NCBI GenBank assembly: GCA_905212515.1
Contig: CAJMEU010000018.1
Coordinates: 1 to 26,121, forward strand
From: an uncultured Oscillospiraceae bacterium
Lineage (GTDB): Bacteria > Bacillota > Clostridia > Oscillospirales > Ruminococcaceae
Direction of reading: 5' to 3'
Length of the DNA: 26,121 nt
The notes under the pieces are model-generated. The model was not told where the DNA came from. It did no database searches and was given only the letters and a program-made list of their open reading frames with translations. A program made the translations under genes and the position numbers. Shown here one piece after another: positions 13,426 through 22,226 of the stretch. Every line of letters begins with the position of its first letter. Position 1 is the first letter of the stretch.

Positions 13426-15162
13426 TTATTGCTCGTCTTGTTTAACCTTTATACATATTTTACAAATTGTAAGCCCGTTTTTGTCTATGTTGACAGAAAC
13501 CCCGCTGTCCGGGCCATACAGCACCTTCAGGCGCTGGTTCACGTTGCGGATGCCCAGGGAGGTGTGGCCCGTGCCCGCGGGCGGGGCCTCGTCCCGCAGA
13601 AGCTGCTCGATGCGCTCCATGTCCCGGCCGGTCATCACGCCGTCGTTGGCCACGGCCAACTCCAGCAGATCGCCGCTGCGGCGGGCGGAAATGGTGATGG
13701 TGCCCTTGTTGGCCGGGCCGATGCCGTGATCCACCGCGTTTTCCAGGATGGGCTGCAGCACCAGGCGGGGCACGGGGCAGTCCAGGGTGTCCGGGTCGAT
13801 CTGCTTATGCACGGTCAGGCGCTTGCCCAGGCGCTCCTTGATGATATAAAGGTAAGCGTCCACGTACATCAGCTCCTGGGAAAGGTGCACGGTGGCGCGC
13901 TTGTCCCGGTCCATGGCCGCGGTGAGGATGGTGGACAGCGCCTCCAGCATGCCGCACACCTTTACGTCGCCGGCCATGCGGGCCTCCCAGTTGATGATCT
14001 CCAGCGTGTTGTTCAAAAAGTGGGGGTTGATCTGGCTTTGCAGCGCCATGATGCGCGCGTCCCGCAGGGCCAGCTCCTCGCGGTAGATATGCTCGAACTG
14101 GCTTTGCAGCTGGCCGGACATGGTGTTGAAGCTGTCGCCCAGGGCGGAAAATTCGCTGCTGGACATGGCGGACATGTCCACCTGGGTGCCGAAGGCGCCC
14201 TGCTCGATGCGCGCGGCGCCCTTCATCAGCGTGCCGATGGGGCGGTTCACCTTGCGGTTCAGATACACCAGCACCCCGCCCAAAAGGGGCAGGAAAGCCG
14301 CGCACATCACCACCACGGCCAGCTCGATGGTGCGCCGTTCCTGCCAGAGGGACAGGGGCAGCGCCCGCACCAGGTAATGCAGCTGAAAATCGGACGCGCG
14401 GCGGCTGCCGCTCATCGACACCAGCTGGCCCTCCCGGGCATAGGCGTCCCGTTCCGCCGGCTCCCAGCCGTCCGGCGCCTCGCCGGACACCGTTACCTGG
14501 GTGTCGTTCAGCCAGATGGTGACATCCTGCTGCCAGACGATGCCGCGCATGGCGTCCAGGGCGTCGTCGGCCAGTTCCAGCACCAGCAGGGCGTAGGGGC
14601 CGCGGTACAGATCCACCAAGTTGCGCACCAGGTACGTGCGCCCCTCCACCACATAAAACTGCACATAGGTGTCCAGCTGCTGCGCCTGGCTGCGCAGGAC
14701 GGGCATCACGTTTTCCCGCAAATCGGGCCGGCGGTTGAACGTCTCACCCAGGCCCAGGGTGCAGTAAAACTCGTGCCCGGGCGCGTTGTTGAAGCTGAGG
14801 GCCGCGGCGGTGAACTGGCTGTTGTCCTGATATTGTTTGTTCAGGAACTCGGTGACGGTCTTGTACATCACCAGATCGTCCATTTTGCCGTCCTGGTTGT
14901 CCCGCCAGGCATTGCGCAGGGTGGTGTCGTAGCTGGCGGTGCGGCTGGACGCGATGGCCGCCTCCAGCTGGGACACGGTGATGTCCACCGCGCTGCTGAC
15001 GCTGCTTTCCAGGGTGTCCTGCACCTTTTTGTCAATGCTGGACAGCACGTACCGGCTGCCGCCCCACAAAAGCGCCGCCACGGGCAGCACCCAGCACAAC
15101 AGCAGGATCAGCACGATGCCAGTTAAACTTCTTGCGCTTTTTTTCGACTCCATCGCCCCCAT
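13426..15162 (-). CDS. YesM-type sensor histidine kinase
   Basis: A 578-residue membrane sensor. Membrane segments near residues 13-34 and 283-304 flank an extracellular ligand domain (about 35-282). A HAMP-like region (about 305-360, NRPIGTLMKGAARIE) leads to the His_kinase (PF06580) domain, with SQINPHFLNNTLEIINW holding the phosphorylated His381. The ATPase domain shows LQPILENAVDHGI (N box) and SLGIRNVNQRL. Such kinases sense carbohydrates, often through the neighbouring binding protein, and phosphorylate a YesN-type AraC regulator, here at 9183-9965. It sits immediately upstream of the binding-protein gene. Two ATG codons (15162, 15153) are possible starts; GAGGG is close to the first and neither is clearly better. 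Confidence 0.93.
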   Translation of the reverse strand: MGAMESKKSARSLTGIVLILLLCWVLPVAALLWGGSRYVLSSIDKKVQDTLESSVSSAVDITVSQLEAAIASSRTASYDTTLRNAWRDNQDGKMDDLVMYKTVTEFLNKQYQDNSQFTAAALSFNNAPGHEFYCTLGLGETFNRRPDLRENVMPVLRSQAQQLDTYVQFYVVEGRTYLVRNLVDLYRGPYALLVLELADDALDAMRGIVWQQDVTIWLNDTQVTVSGEAPDGWEPAERDAYAREGQLVSMSGSRRASDFQLHYLVRALPLSLWQERRTIELAVVVMCAAFLPLLGGVLVYLNRKVNRPIGTLMKGAARIEQGAFGTQVDMSAMSSSEFSALGDSFNTMSGQLQSQFEHIYREELALRDARIMALQSQINPHFLNNTLEIINWEARMAGDVKVCGMLEALSTILTAAMDRDKRATVHLSQELMYVDAYLYIIKERLGKRLTVHKQIDPDTLDCPVPRLVLQPILENAVDHGIGPANKGTITISARRSGDLLELAVANDGVMTGRDMERIEQLLRDEAPPAGTGHTSLGIRNVNQRLKVLYGPDSGVSVNIDKNGLTICKICIKVKQDEQ

Positions 15163-15245
15163 GCGCCCTCTATTCTACTTGCCTGAACATTCTTGCTTTC
15201 TTGGCCCGCACGGCCATGGGCCGGGCGGGCCGCCGACGTGACAGC

Positions 15246-15290
15246 AAAAAGAAGCGATTTTGTATGCGCAGCGCGCAAAATCGCTTCTTT
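15246..15290 (-). terminator. Intrinsic terminator of the kinase/OmpR-regulator operon
   Basis: Perfect 15-bp stem AAAGAAGCGATTTTG/CAAAATCGCTTCTTT with a run of T on the minus-strand side (CTTCTTTTTG), 25 bases after the stop of the HAMP kinase. It separates that operon from the YesM-type kinase. Confidence 0.85.
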
Positions 15291-15314
15291 CGGCGCCGGG
15301 AGGCCGCAGGCGGC

Positions 15315-16778
15315 CTATTTCCCCTTTTTCTCCGCGCCCTGTTTCGCGTGGTGGGCCGTCGGCGGCACGGGCAGCGTGAAGCTGAACTCGCACCAGACGC
15401 CCTCCTCGCTCTCCACCTTGATGCTGCCGCCGGAAAGGTTGATCAGCACCTTGCAGATGTGCAGCCCCAGGCCGCTGCCGGTGGTGTTCAGGCCGCGGCT
15501 TTTGTCCTCTTTGTAAAACCGGTCGAACACATAGGGCAGCGCCTCCGCCGCGATGCCCACGCCCGTGTTGCGGATGGCCACCGTCACCTCGGTTTTGGTC
15601 TGGGTGACGGAAAAGCGGATCTCGCCCCCCTCGGGCGTGAACTTGATGGCGTTGTCCATCAGGTTGTAGATCACCTGGTACACCAGGTCCTTGTCGGCGT
15701 AGACCATGGTTTTGGTGGGCGCGAAGCCGGCCAGCTGGATGCGGTTGGCCTCCAGGCGCTGCTCGGCGCTGAACACCACGCCGGTGAGGCTTTCCCAGAT
15801 GTCGTAGGCCGTGGCGTTCACCGTGTATTCGCCGGCCTCCAGCTTGGTGATGTCCAGCATGTTTTTGATCAGCCGCGTCAGCCGGCCCGCCTCGCCGGAC
15901 ACGATGCCCAGGTAATGCTGGTAGCTCTCGGGCGGGATGGTGCCGTCCAGCATGCCGTCCACAAAGCCCTGGATGGTGGTCATGGGCGTGCGCAGCTCGT
16001 GGGCGATGTTGCCCATGAAGCTGCGGCGGGACTGGTCGATCTTATCCAGGTTCTGGGCCATGTTGTTGAAGGTGACGGCCATCTGGGCCAGCTCGTCGTC
16101 GCCCTCCACGGGCACGCGGGCGGAAAAGTCCCCCTGGCCGAATTTTTTGGCCGCGTCCGTGATGCGCCGCAGGGGCGTGGTCATGCGGGAGGTCATCACG
16201 ATGGACAGGATGCTGGACACCATCAGCATCAGCCCCGCGGAGAGGATGAAAATGGAGAAGAGGTTGGCCATGTATTCGCCCAGGCTGTCCGCGTTGGAGG
16301 CGGCGAACACAAAGCCCGTCAGCTTGCCGTCCGTCTCCCAGGGCTTGCCCGCCACGTAGTAGCGGCTTTTCAAAATACCGCCCAGGGTGCCCAGCTCGGT
16401 ATACTGGCCCCGGTTGTAGGCGGCGGAGATGGCCTTTTCCGGCAGCTGCAGGGCCAGGTACTGCTCGGGGTCCTCGGCGCCGCACAGGATGATCTTGCCG
16501 TAGGCGTCGGACAAAAAGATCTGGCTGCCCGAGGCCCGGGCGGTGATGACGATTTCCCGCTTGATGACGTCCAGCTGCTCGTCGCTGGTGGCGCTTTCCT
16601 GCTTGGCCTCCTGCAGGATGCGCACGGTGTTGTCCACGGTGTTGATCAGCGAATCGTCGTTGTCCGTGCGGAAATAGCCCATGGCCAGGTACATCTGGAT
16701 CAGGCCCATAAAGGCCGTGGACGCCAGCAGCAAAATGGCCGTGGAATAAAAATAGCGGGTGGTGATGCTTTTTCTCAA
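15315..16778 (-). CDS. HAMP-domain sensor histidine kinase
   Basis: A 487-residue two-membrane-segment kinase (segments near 9-32 and 171-195 with an extracellular domain between). HAMP near 196-248 (TTPLRRITDAAKKFGQGDF), HisKA with phosphoacceptor His260 in AHELRTPMTTIQGF, and HATPase_c with DNAIKFTPEGG, NTGVGI and GSGLGLHICK. It starts with TTG at 16778: no ATG precedes the first membrane segment in frame, and AAAGGGGGCG lies upstream. The response regulator gene is 43 bases upstream, so the pair forms one operon. The signal is unknown; this architecture resembles PhoR/WalK/ResE-like kinases of cell-envelope or metabolic sensing. Confidence 0.93.
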   Translation of the reverse strand: MRKSITTRYFYSTAILLLASTAFMGLIQMYLAMGYFRTDNDDSLINTVDNTVRILQEAKQESATSDEQLDVIKREIVITARASGSQIFLSDAYGKIILCGAEDPEQYLALQLPEKAISAAYNRGQYTELGTLGGILKSRYYVAGKPWETDGKLTGFVFAASNADSLGEYMANLFSIFILSAGLMLMVSSILSIVMTSRMTTPLRRITDAAKKFGQGDFSARVPVEGDDELAQMAVTFNNMAQNLDKIDQSRRSFMGNIAHELRTPMTTIQGFVDGMLDGTIPPESYQHYLGIVSGEAGRLTRLIKNMLDITKLEAGEYTVNATAYDIWESLTGVVFSAEQRLEANRIQLAGFAPTKTMVYADKDLVYQVIYNLMDNAIKFTPEGGEIRFSVTQTKTEVTVAIRNTGVGIAAEALPYVFDRFYKEDKSRGLNTTGSGLGLHICKVLINLSGGSIKVESEEGVWCEFSFTLPVPPTAHHAKQGAEKKGK

Positions 16779-16821
16779 GGGCGCGGCGCCCCCTTTCCTG
16801 GTATAGCGGCGCGGCGGGGCG

Positions 16822-17514
16822 TCAGTCCTTCACTTCGAACTTATAGCCCACGCCCCACACGGTCTTGAGGCTCCACTGGTCGGACGCGCCGTCCAGCTTT
16901 TCCCGCAGGCGCTTGACGTGCACGTCGATGGTGCGTGAATCGCCGTAATATTCAAAGCCCCACACCTCGTCCAGCAGTTGGTCGCGGGTGAACACGCGGT
17001 TGGGATGGCTGGCCAGGTAGTGCAGCAGCTCCAGCTCCTTGGGGGGCGCATCCACCACCTTGCCGCGCACTTTCAGCTCGTAGCGGGTCAGGTCCACGGA
17101 CAGATTGTCGAAGCCGATGACGCCGTCCTGCTGGGCACTGTCGGCCGCGGGCGCGCAGCGGCGCAGCACGGCCTTGATGCGGGCCACCACCTCTTTGGCG
17201 TCGAAGGGCTTCACCACGTAATCGTCGGCGCCCAGCTCCAGGCCTAGCACCTTGTCGAAGGTCTCGCGCATGGCCGTCAGCATCATCACGGGCGTGTTGC
17301 CCTCGGCCCGGATCTTGCGGCACACTTCCCAGCCGTCCATCTTGGGCATCATCACGTCCAGCAGCACCAGATCGGGCTTTTCTTTTTCAAACCCCGCGAA
17401 GGCCGCCTCGCCGTCGTTGGCCATGCACACCTCGTATCCCTCTTTGGCCAGGTACAGGCGCAGCAGCTCACAGATATTTTTATCGTCGTCCGCGATCAAG
17501 ATCTTCACAGGCAT
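16822..17514 (-). CDS. OmpR/PhoB-family response regulator
   Basis: A 230-residue regulator: receiver domain with acidic residues DDD at 9-11, phosphoacceptor Asp53 in LVLLDVMMPKMDG, and VKPFDAKEV, followed by a winged-helix DNA-binding domain (about 132-228) with KELELLHYLASHPNRVFTR and TIDVHVKRLREKLD. Start at 17514 with GAGAGGGA upstream. Its kinase follows 43 bases later. Divergent from ychF; a TATAAT lies 35 bases upstream. Confidence 0.95.
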   Translation of the reverse strand: MPVKILIADDDKNICELLRLYLAKEGYEVCMANDGEAAFAGFEKEKPDLVLLDVMMPKMDGWEVCRKIRAEGNTPVMMLTAMRETFDKVLGLELGADDYVVKPFDAKEVVARIKAVLRRCAPAADSAQQDGVIGFDNLSVDLTRYELKVRGKVVDAPPKELELLHYLASHPNRVFTRDQLLDEVWGFEYYGDSRTIDVHVKRLREKLDGASDQWSLKTVWGVGYKFEVKD

Positions 17515-17548
17515 ATCCGTTCCCTCTCTTTTTTACATTCTTGTACCC

Positions 17549-17616
17549 ATTATAGCTTATATTTGTGTACAAAAAAAGTCCGCGGGCCTTTCTTTTTCCG
17601 CCAAAACCTGTATAAT
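17549..17616. promoter_or_regulatory. Divergent promoter region between the OmpR-type regulator and ychF
   Basis: A minus-strand TATAAT at 17549-17554 faces the regulator and a plus-strand TATAAT at 17611-17616 faces ychF. Neither has a good -35 at the expected spacing; an A-tract lies between them at about 17571-17577. Confidence 0.5.
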
Positions 17617-17664
17617 AGGAAAAGAAAACACGGGCCGCAAGGCTTTTCAGAGGAGACGCAGTAT

Positions 17665-18774
17665 ATGAAATTAGGCATCGTGGGCCTGCCGAACGTCGGC
17701 AAAAGCACCCTGTTCAACGCCATCACCAACGCCGGTGCGGGCGCGGCCAATTACCCCTTCTGCACCATCGAGCCCAACGTGGGCGTGGTGCCCGTGCCCG
17801 ACGCCCGGCTGGACAAGCTGGCCGAAATTTGGGACACGGACAAAAAAACGCCCGCCATCGTGGAATTTGTGGACATTGCCGGCCTGGTGAAGGGCGCGTC
17901 CAAGGGCGAGGGGTTGGGCAACAAATTCCTGGGCAATATCCGCGAGTGCGACGCCATCGTGCACGTGGTGCGCTGCTTTGACGGCACGGACATCGTGCAG
18001 GTGGAGGGCTGCGTGGACCCCATCCGCGACATCGAGACCATCGACACCGAGCTGATCCTCAGCGACCTGGAAGTGGTGCAAAACCGCCTGGCGCGCCTGG
18101 CCAAAGCCGGCAAGACGGGCGACAAAAAGGCCGCCGCGGCCGCCGCCTGGCTGGGCGAGCTGGAGGCCCACCTGGGCGCTGGCAAGAACGCGCGCACCTT
18201 CCCCTTTGACGCCGAGGACGAAGAGCAGGCCGCCCTGGCGCGGGAGCTGGGCCTTCTGACGCGCAAGCCCATCATCTACGCCGCCAACATGAGCGAGGAG
18301 GATCTGCTCTCCGGCATGGCGGACAATCCCCATTACCAAACCGTGTGCAAGCTGGCCGCGGACGAGGGCGCCGAGTGCATCCCCATCTGTGCCAAAACCG
18401 AGGAGGACATCGCCGATTACTCGCCCGAGGAAAAGGCGGAGTTCCTGAAAGAGATGGGCATCGAGGCCACGGGCCTGGACAACCTCATCAAGGCCAGCTA
18501 CCATCTGCTGGGCCTCATCAGCTTTTTGACGGACGGCAAGAAGGAGTGCCGCGCCTGGACCATCCGCCAAGGCACCAAGGCGCCCCAGGCCGCGGGCAAG
18601 ATCCACTCGGATTTCGAGCGCGGGTTTATCCGCGCCCAGGTGGTGAACTACGGCGATTTTGCCGCCTGCGATTTCAGCATGGCCAATGTGAAGGCCAAGG
18701 GCCTGCAACGCCCCGAGGGCAAGGAATACGTGGTGCAGGACGGCGACATCATCGAGTTTTTGTTCAACGTCTGA
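17665..18774 (+). CDS. ychF: Ribosome-associated GTP/ATPase YchF
   Basis: A 369-residue OBG-family P-loop protein. The start is at 17665 (MKLGIVGLPNVGKSTLFNAI), preceded by AGAGGAG; the longer open frame upstream lacks family sequence. Seen: P-loop GLPNVGKST (7-15), switch II DIAGLVKGASKGEGLGNKFL, and NMSE in place of the NKxD motif, the feature that makes YchF/OLA1 bind ATP as well as GTP. A central helical domain (about residues 125-200) and a C-terminal TGS domain (about 285-368) complete the normal structure. It is a conserved translation/stress-associated protein. Single gene, ended by two hairpins. Confidence 0.97.
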   Translation: MKLGIVGLPNVGKSTLFNAITNAGAGAANYPFCTIEPNVGVVPVPDARLDKLAEIWDTDKKTPAIVEFVDIAGLVKGASKGEGLGNKFLGNIRECDAIVHVVRCFDGTDIVQVEGCVDPIRDIETIDTELILSDLEVVQNRLARLAKAGKTGDKKAAAAAAWLGELEAHLGAGKNARTFPFDAEDEEQAALARELGLLTRKPIIYAANMSEEDLLSGMADNPHYQTVCKLAADEGAECIPICAKTEEDIADYSPEEKAEFLKEMGIEATGLDNLIKASYHLLGLISFLTDGKKECRAWTIRQGTKAPQAAGKIHSDFERGFIRAQVVNYGDFAACDFSMANVKAKGLQRPEGKEYVVQDGDIIEFLFNV

Positions 18775-18844
18775 CCCTTTTCTTTGCTAAAAGAAAAGGG
18801 TCTCAAAAGAAAAGTCTTGTCCCGGCTTTGCCGGGACGATTTTT
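18773..18844 (+). terminator. Two hairpins after ychF
   Basis: First, a 13-bp stem GACCCTTTTCTTT/AAAGAAAAGGGTC overlapping the ychF stop codon, without a U-run. Second, GTCCCGG/CCGGGAC (18819-18837) followed by GATTTTTG, a plausible terminator before the nucleosidase gene. Confidence 0.7.
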
Positions 18845-18862
18845 GTCACCAAAGGAGCAGGT

Positions 18863-19552
18863 ATGGAAAAAATCATTGGCCTGATGGGCGCGATGGAGGA
18901 CGAGATCGCCCCCTTGTATGAAAAAATGGCCGGCCGGCGGGAAACGGCGCTGGGCGGCATCACCTTTTATGAGGGCGCCCTGGCGGGCAAACAGGTGGTG
19001 CTGTGCTGCGCGGGCGTGGGCAAGGCCCAAGCCGCCGCGGCCGCCCAGCTGCTGTGCACCTCCTTCGGCGCGGGGGCCATCTTGTTTTCCGGCATCGCCG
19101 GCAACATGAGCAGCCGCATCGGCATCGGCGACGTGGTCATCGGCAGCACGCTGGTGTATCACGACGGCGAGCCCCGCATGTTCGCCGAAACGGCCCCCTT
19201 TTTGCAGGAGTACCGGGCCGACCCGGCCCTGATCGAGGCGGCCCGGGCGGCCTGCGAGGCCGCGGGCGTGCGCCACATCGTGGGCAAGATCGCCACCGGC
19301 GACCAGTTTGTGGGCGACGCGGCCACCAAGGCGGCCATTGCCGCCAAATGCGCGCCCGACTGCGTGGAGATGGAGGGCGCGGCCGTGGCCCATATCGCGG
19401 CCAAAAACGGCGTGCCCTTTGTGGTGCTGCGCGCCATGAGCGACAATGCCGACGAGGCGGCCTTCGAGGAGCTGGTGGTAAAGCAGTTCGATATCACCGC
19501 CTACTGCGCCACGGCCGCGCGCATCAGCGAGGCGCTGATCGCCTCTTTGTGA
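18863..19552 (+). CDS. mtnN: 5'-methylthioadenosine/S-adenosylhomocysteine nucleosidase
   Basis: A 229-residue enzyme that splits adenine from methylthioadenosine and S-adenosylhomocysteine, clearing by-products of methylation and polyamine synthesis. Seen: N-terminal IIGLMGAMEDEIAPL with the catalytic glutamate of the family, the CCAGVGKAQAAAAAQLL segment, SGIAGNM, and VEMEGAAVAHIA with RAMSDNAD, where Glu and Asp bind ribose and adenine. Length is normal. AAAGGAG lies ahead of the ATG. It could be read together with ychF by read-through, or on its own. Confidence 0.95.
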   Translation: MEKIIGLMGAMEDEIAPLYEKMAGRRETALGGITFYEGALAGKQVVLCCAGVGKAQAAAAAQLLCTSFGAGAILFSGIAGNMSSRIGIGDVVIGSTLVYHDGEPRMFAETAPFLQEYRADPALIEAARAACEAAGVRHIVGKIATGDQFVGDAATKAAIAAKCAPDCVEMEGAAVAHIAAKNGVPFVVLRAMSDNADEAAFEELVVKQFDITAYCATAARISEALIASL

Positions 19553-19601
19553 AATTTTACCGGCCATCCTTTCCCTGTAGCATGTTTCGGGCATTGCTCG
19601 T

Positions 19602-19607
19602 TATAAT
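19602..19607 (+). promoter_or_regulatory. Probable -10 element for the HD-domain gene
   Basis: TATAAT 18 bases before the start at 19625; no convincing -35. Confidence 0.4.
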
Positions 19608-19624
19608 AGAAAAGAAAGGAAGCG

Positions 19625-20125
19625 ATGCCCATGTGGCGTGAAAAGAACCGGGCGCTGTACGCACAGTGCTTACAGGGCCTGGAACACGACCCCCTGGTGG
19701 TGCAGATGCGCGCCATTCCCCAGCACGTGAAAGGCGTAAGCTGTTACGATCACTGCCTGTTCGTGTCCTATCTGGGGTTCACCTTCTGCCGTCTGCTGGG
19801 GCTGGACTACCGCGCCGCCGCCCGCGCCGGCCTGCTGCACGATTTGTATTTGCAGCACTGGGAGGAGACGGACGTGGGGCGCTGGCAGCGATTGGTCGTC
19901 CACCCGCAGCTGGCGCTGGAAAACGCCCGGGCCTTCGGCCTGTCCATGCGGGAGGAGGATATCATCGGCACCCACATGTGGCCCCTGACCCACCCCCGCC
20001 CCGGCTATGCCGAAAGCTACGTGGTGTCCATGGCCGACAAGCTGGCCGCCACCCTGGAGATGCTGCACCTGTTTGCGGCCCTGGGCGTGCGGCGCAACCT
20101 GGCGCTGATCACCCGCCGGCGGTAA
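19625..20125 (+). CDS. HD-domain phosphohydrolase-like protein
   Basis: A 166-residue soluble protein with an HD metal-binding pattern: SCYDHCLFVSY supplies the first histidine, GLLHDLYLQHW the HD pair (about residues 71-77), then histidines in GTHMWPLTH, and SMADKLAATLEM gives the final aspartate. This is the pattern of small bacterial HD hydrolases that act on nucleotides or other phosphates; the substrate is not known. AAAGGAAG precedes the start at 19625; an ATG three codons in (19631) is also possible. Alone between mtnN and a tandem terminator. Confidence 0.82.
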   Translation: MPMWREKNRALYAQCLQGLEHDPLVVQMRAIPQHVKGVSCYDHCLFVSYLGFTFCRLLGLDYRAAARAGLLHDLYLQHWEETDVGRWQRLVVHPQLALENARAFGLSMREEDIIGTHMWPLTHPRPGYAESYVVSMADKLAATLEMLHLFAALGVRRNLALITRRR

Positions 20126-20159
20126 ACCGGGATATGGCCCAAACCATATCATGCATACG

Positions 20160-20231
20160 AAAAGCCCGGCAGTCCCTTTGGACTGCCGGGCTTTTAAAGT
20201 GAAAAGGCGCCCCGGAACAAGGGCGCCTTTT
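20160..20231. terminator. Two back-to-back hairpin terminators
   Basis: A perfect 16-bp stem AAAAGCCCGGCAGTCC with loop CTTT (20160-20195), then an 11-bp stem AAAAGGCGCCC/GGGCGCCTTTT (20202-20231). Each has A and T runs at its ends and so can work on both strands. They separate the convergent HD-domain and surface-protein genes. Confidence 0.88.
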
Positions 20232-20264
20232 CTGGGAAGAAATAGATGAAAACGGCTGAATGGT

Positions 20265-22226
20265 TCAGCCGAGTCCATAGCTGGTTTTGATGCGGCCGAA
20301 CTCCGCGCTGTCGGCAAAGCCGTAAAATACTTCTTCGCGGCTGTGGCCGTCCTTTAAATAATCTGTCCAGAAGGCGACGCCGGTGGGTTCGCCGTCTCTA
20401 TCCATGAACAGGTTATAGAGGGTTTTGACAAAATCTTCGTCCGAGAGGTTCTTGTTGTTCATCTCTTTGCTGAACACAAAGCCGTAGGCGCAGGACGTCG
20501 CGTCCACCGTGCCATCTTTCAGCCAGCGCACCCAGTCGGCGTGGCCGGCTTTATCCGGGTCGCGGCCCAGGGCTACGCGGTAGCAGCGGGTGACGAACCC
20601 TTCCAGCCCTTCCGTGGGCCAAGGGTCGACGGGCGTGGGCTCGTCGGGCGTTTTTACGGTCACCGCGCAAGTGGCGGTATTGCCGTACCAGCTTTTGGCC
20701 GTGATGATTGCCGTGCCGTCGGCAATGGCCGTCACCAGGCCGCTGTCGGTCACCGTGGCCACAGTCTCGTCGCTGCTTTCCCAGAAAATGTACTTATAAG
20801 TGGCGTCGGCGGGCGTCAGGCTCGCTTTCAGCTTGGCCGTCTGCCCCGGTTCCAGCGTCAGGGACGTTTGGTTCAACGCAATCCCGGTATCCGGCGTGAT
20901 GGGCGTGCCAGGCACCTGCACCTCCTCCCATTGGGCATACAGCGTTAGCCCACCTTCTTCCTGTGTGAAAAGCACCTGAGCGTCATTCGCATAAATTTCG
21001 CCGTTCCCATCCGGGCTTGTGGACCAGCAAACCAGGTGATATTGTGGGCGTATGAAAAGGTCTTTCAGCAAAGCGGTCTCCTTCCCTGCCACCACAACCT
21101 GTGTCTTGGTACTATCGTCTTCCTCGTAATTTGCATAATATGTGATGGTCTTGAGCGTCTCAGCAGGCGCACTTTTGATGGCATTGGCTTTTCCATCCAG
21201 GTAAAGCCCCATTCCGTTCGCCTGATTGTGAAATGCCGCCGCATCTTGTTCGGTCAGTGTATACTGGTCGGTTCCCACGGCAATCACCGCGTTTTGCTGC
21301 TCACCGAACACTTCAATGCCTCCCTGAGTGGGCGTTAGCGAACCGGAAACAATGGTGTTCTTTGTTGAAACTGACTGATAGCTGGGTGCCTCTTCGTGAG
21401 AGCAAATATTGATATCGCCGCTGAAAGTGGCTTGTCCATCGCCCGATATAAAAACTCCCGCCGGATAAGAATTGGCGCCAGTGTTTCCGTAGATAAAGCC
21501 GCCGGTAAAAACCGCCTTGCCTTTGGCGATGCTGACGGCGCCACTGTAACCGCCTTGGTTATGATGGATGCTCCCGCCATTCATATTGAACGTTCCCTCG
21601 TTCCACGCCGTAGCAACGGCACCCCCGTGGTTGGCAGATGAACATTGCGTGATTTCACCGCCGTTCATGGTAAAATTCCCGCTGCCGATATAAACTGCGC
21701 CGCTAGGGCTGGAACTGGCGGCGCAGCCTTGAATGCTGCCGCCGTCTAAAATAAATGTGCCAGCGGCAATCACCCCGGCACCGATTTGGTGTGCCCCGTT
21801 TTGCAGAATCGTTTTCTCTCCGGCGGACTCTTTCATTATGGCGGTTCCTTCCTCGGCTATCTGCTGCAATCTTACTTTTTTCTGCCCATCCACAAGGATA
21901 TTCTCCAATATTACCCGGGCGCCTGCACTAACCGTAATCAATATCGCATTGCCAGTGGAGAAAGCGTCGCCGCACTGAATCGTTCCGCCGCCAGAAATTG
22001 TTACTTCACCGGAGATTGTAAGGCCGGCATTCAGTGTCAGCGTTACGCCGGGGTTTACCGTAAGGTTGGCGGCCAGGGTCGTGGCGTCATTCCACGTGGT
22101 GTCTGCGGAAAGAATCGTCGCTTCTTCAATAACAACGCCGTTAGGAGAGGGCGCGTCCGCCAACACCGGCACCGCCAGGGTGCACGCCAGACACAGGGCC
22201 AAAATCATCGCGATTAAGCGTTTCAT
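20265..22226 (-). CDS. Secreted beta-helix / InlB-repeat / Big_2 / DUF4214 protein
   Basis: A 653-residue exported protein. Signal peptide residues 1-23 (MKRLIAMILALCLACTLAVP, cleavage near VLADA). Residues about 55-300 are right-handed beta-helix repeats (TFILDGGSIQGCAA, NFTMNGGEITQCSS, TFNMNGGSIHHN, AVFTGGFIYGN). Residues about 360-434 form an InlB/Listeria-Bacteroides-type repeat ending in LTLYAQWEE. Residues about 448-525 are a Big_2 Ig-like domain. Residues about 541-646 are DUF4214 (FVTRCYRVALGRDPDKAG...). There is no LPXTG anchor or other C-terminal anchor. The start overlaps the preceding gene's stop (ATGA), so translation is coupled. Probably a cell-surface or matrix/adhesion protein; function is inferred from domains. 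The beta-helix part is less GC-rich than its ends. Confidence 0.9.
   Translation of the reverse strand: MKRLIAMILALCLACTLAVPVLADAPSPNGVVIEEATILSADTTWNDATTLAANLTVNPGVTLTLNAGLTISGEVTISGGGTIQCGDAFSTGNAILITVSAGARVILENILVDGQKKVRLQQIAEEGTAIMKESAGEKTILQNGAHQIGAGVIAAGTFILDGGSIQGCAASSSPSGAVYIGSGNFTMNGGEITQCSSANHGGAVATAWNEGTFNMNGGSIHHNQGGYSGAVSIAKGKAVFTGGFIYGNTGANSYPAGVFISGDGQATFSGDINICSHEEAPSYQSVSTKNTIVSGSLTPTQGGIEVFGEQQNAVIAVGTDQYTLTEQDAAAFHNQANGMGLYLDGKANAIKSAPAETLKTITYYANYEEDDSTKTQVVVAGKETALLKDLFIRPQYHLVCWSTSPDGNGEIYANDAQVLFTQEEGGLTLYAQWEEVQVPGTPITPDTGIALNQTSLTLEPGQTAKLKASLTPADATYKYIFWESSDETVATVTDSGLVTAIADGTAIITAKSWYGNTATCAVTVKTPDEPTPVDPWPTEGLEGFVTRCYRVALGRDPDKAGHADWVRWLKDGTVDATSCAYGFVFSKEMNNKNLSDEDFVKTLYNLFMDRDGEPTGVAFWTDYLKDGHSREEVFYGFADSAEFGRIKTSYGLG

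Noticed and set aside
13111..15126. 671-codon plus-strand open frame
   Set aside because: Antisense shadow of the YesM-type kinase; the kinase has full family motifs and this frame has none.
15132..16868. 578-codon plus-strand open frame
   Set aside because: Antisense shadow of the HAMP kinase, which has HisKA and HATPase motifs.
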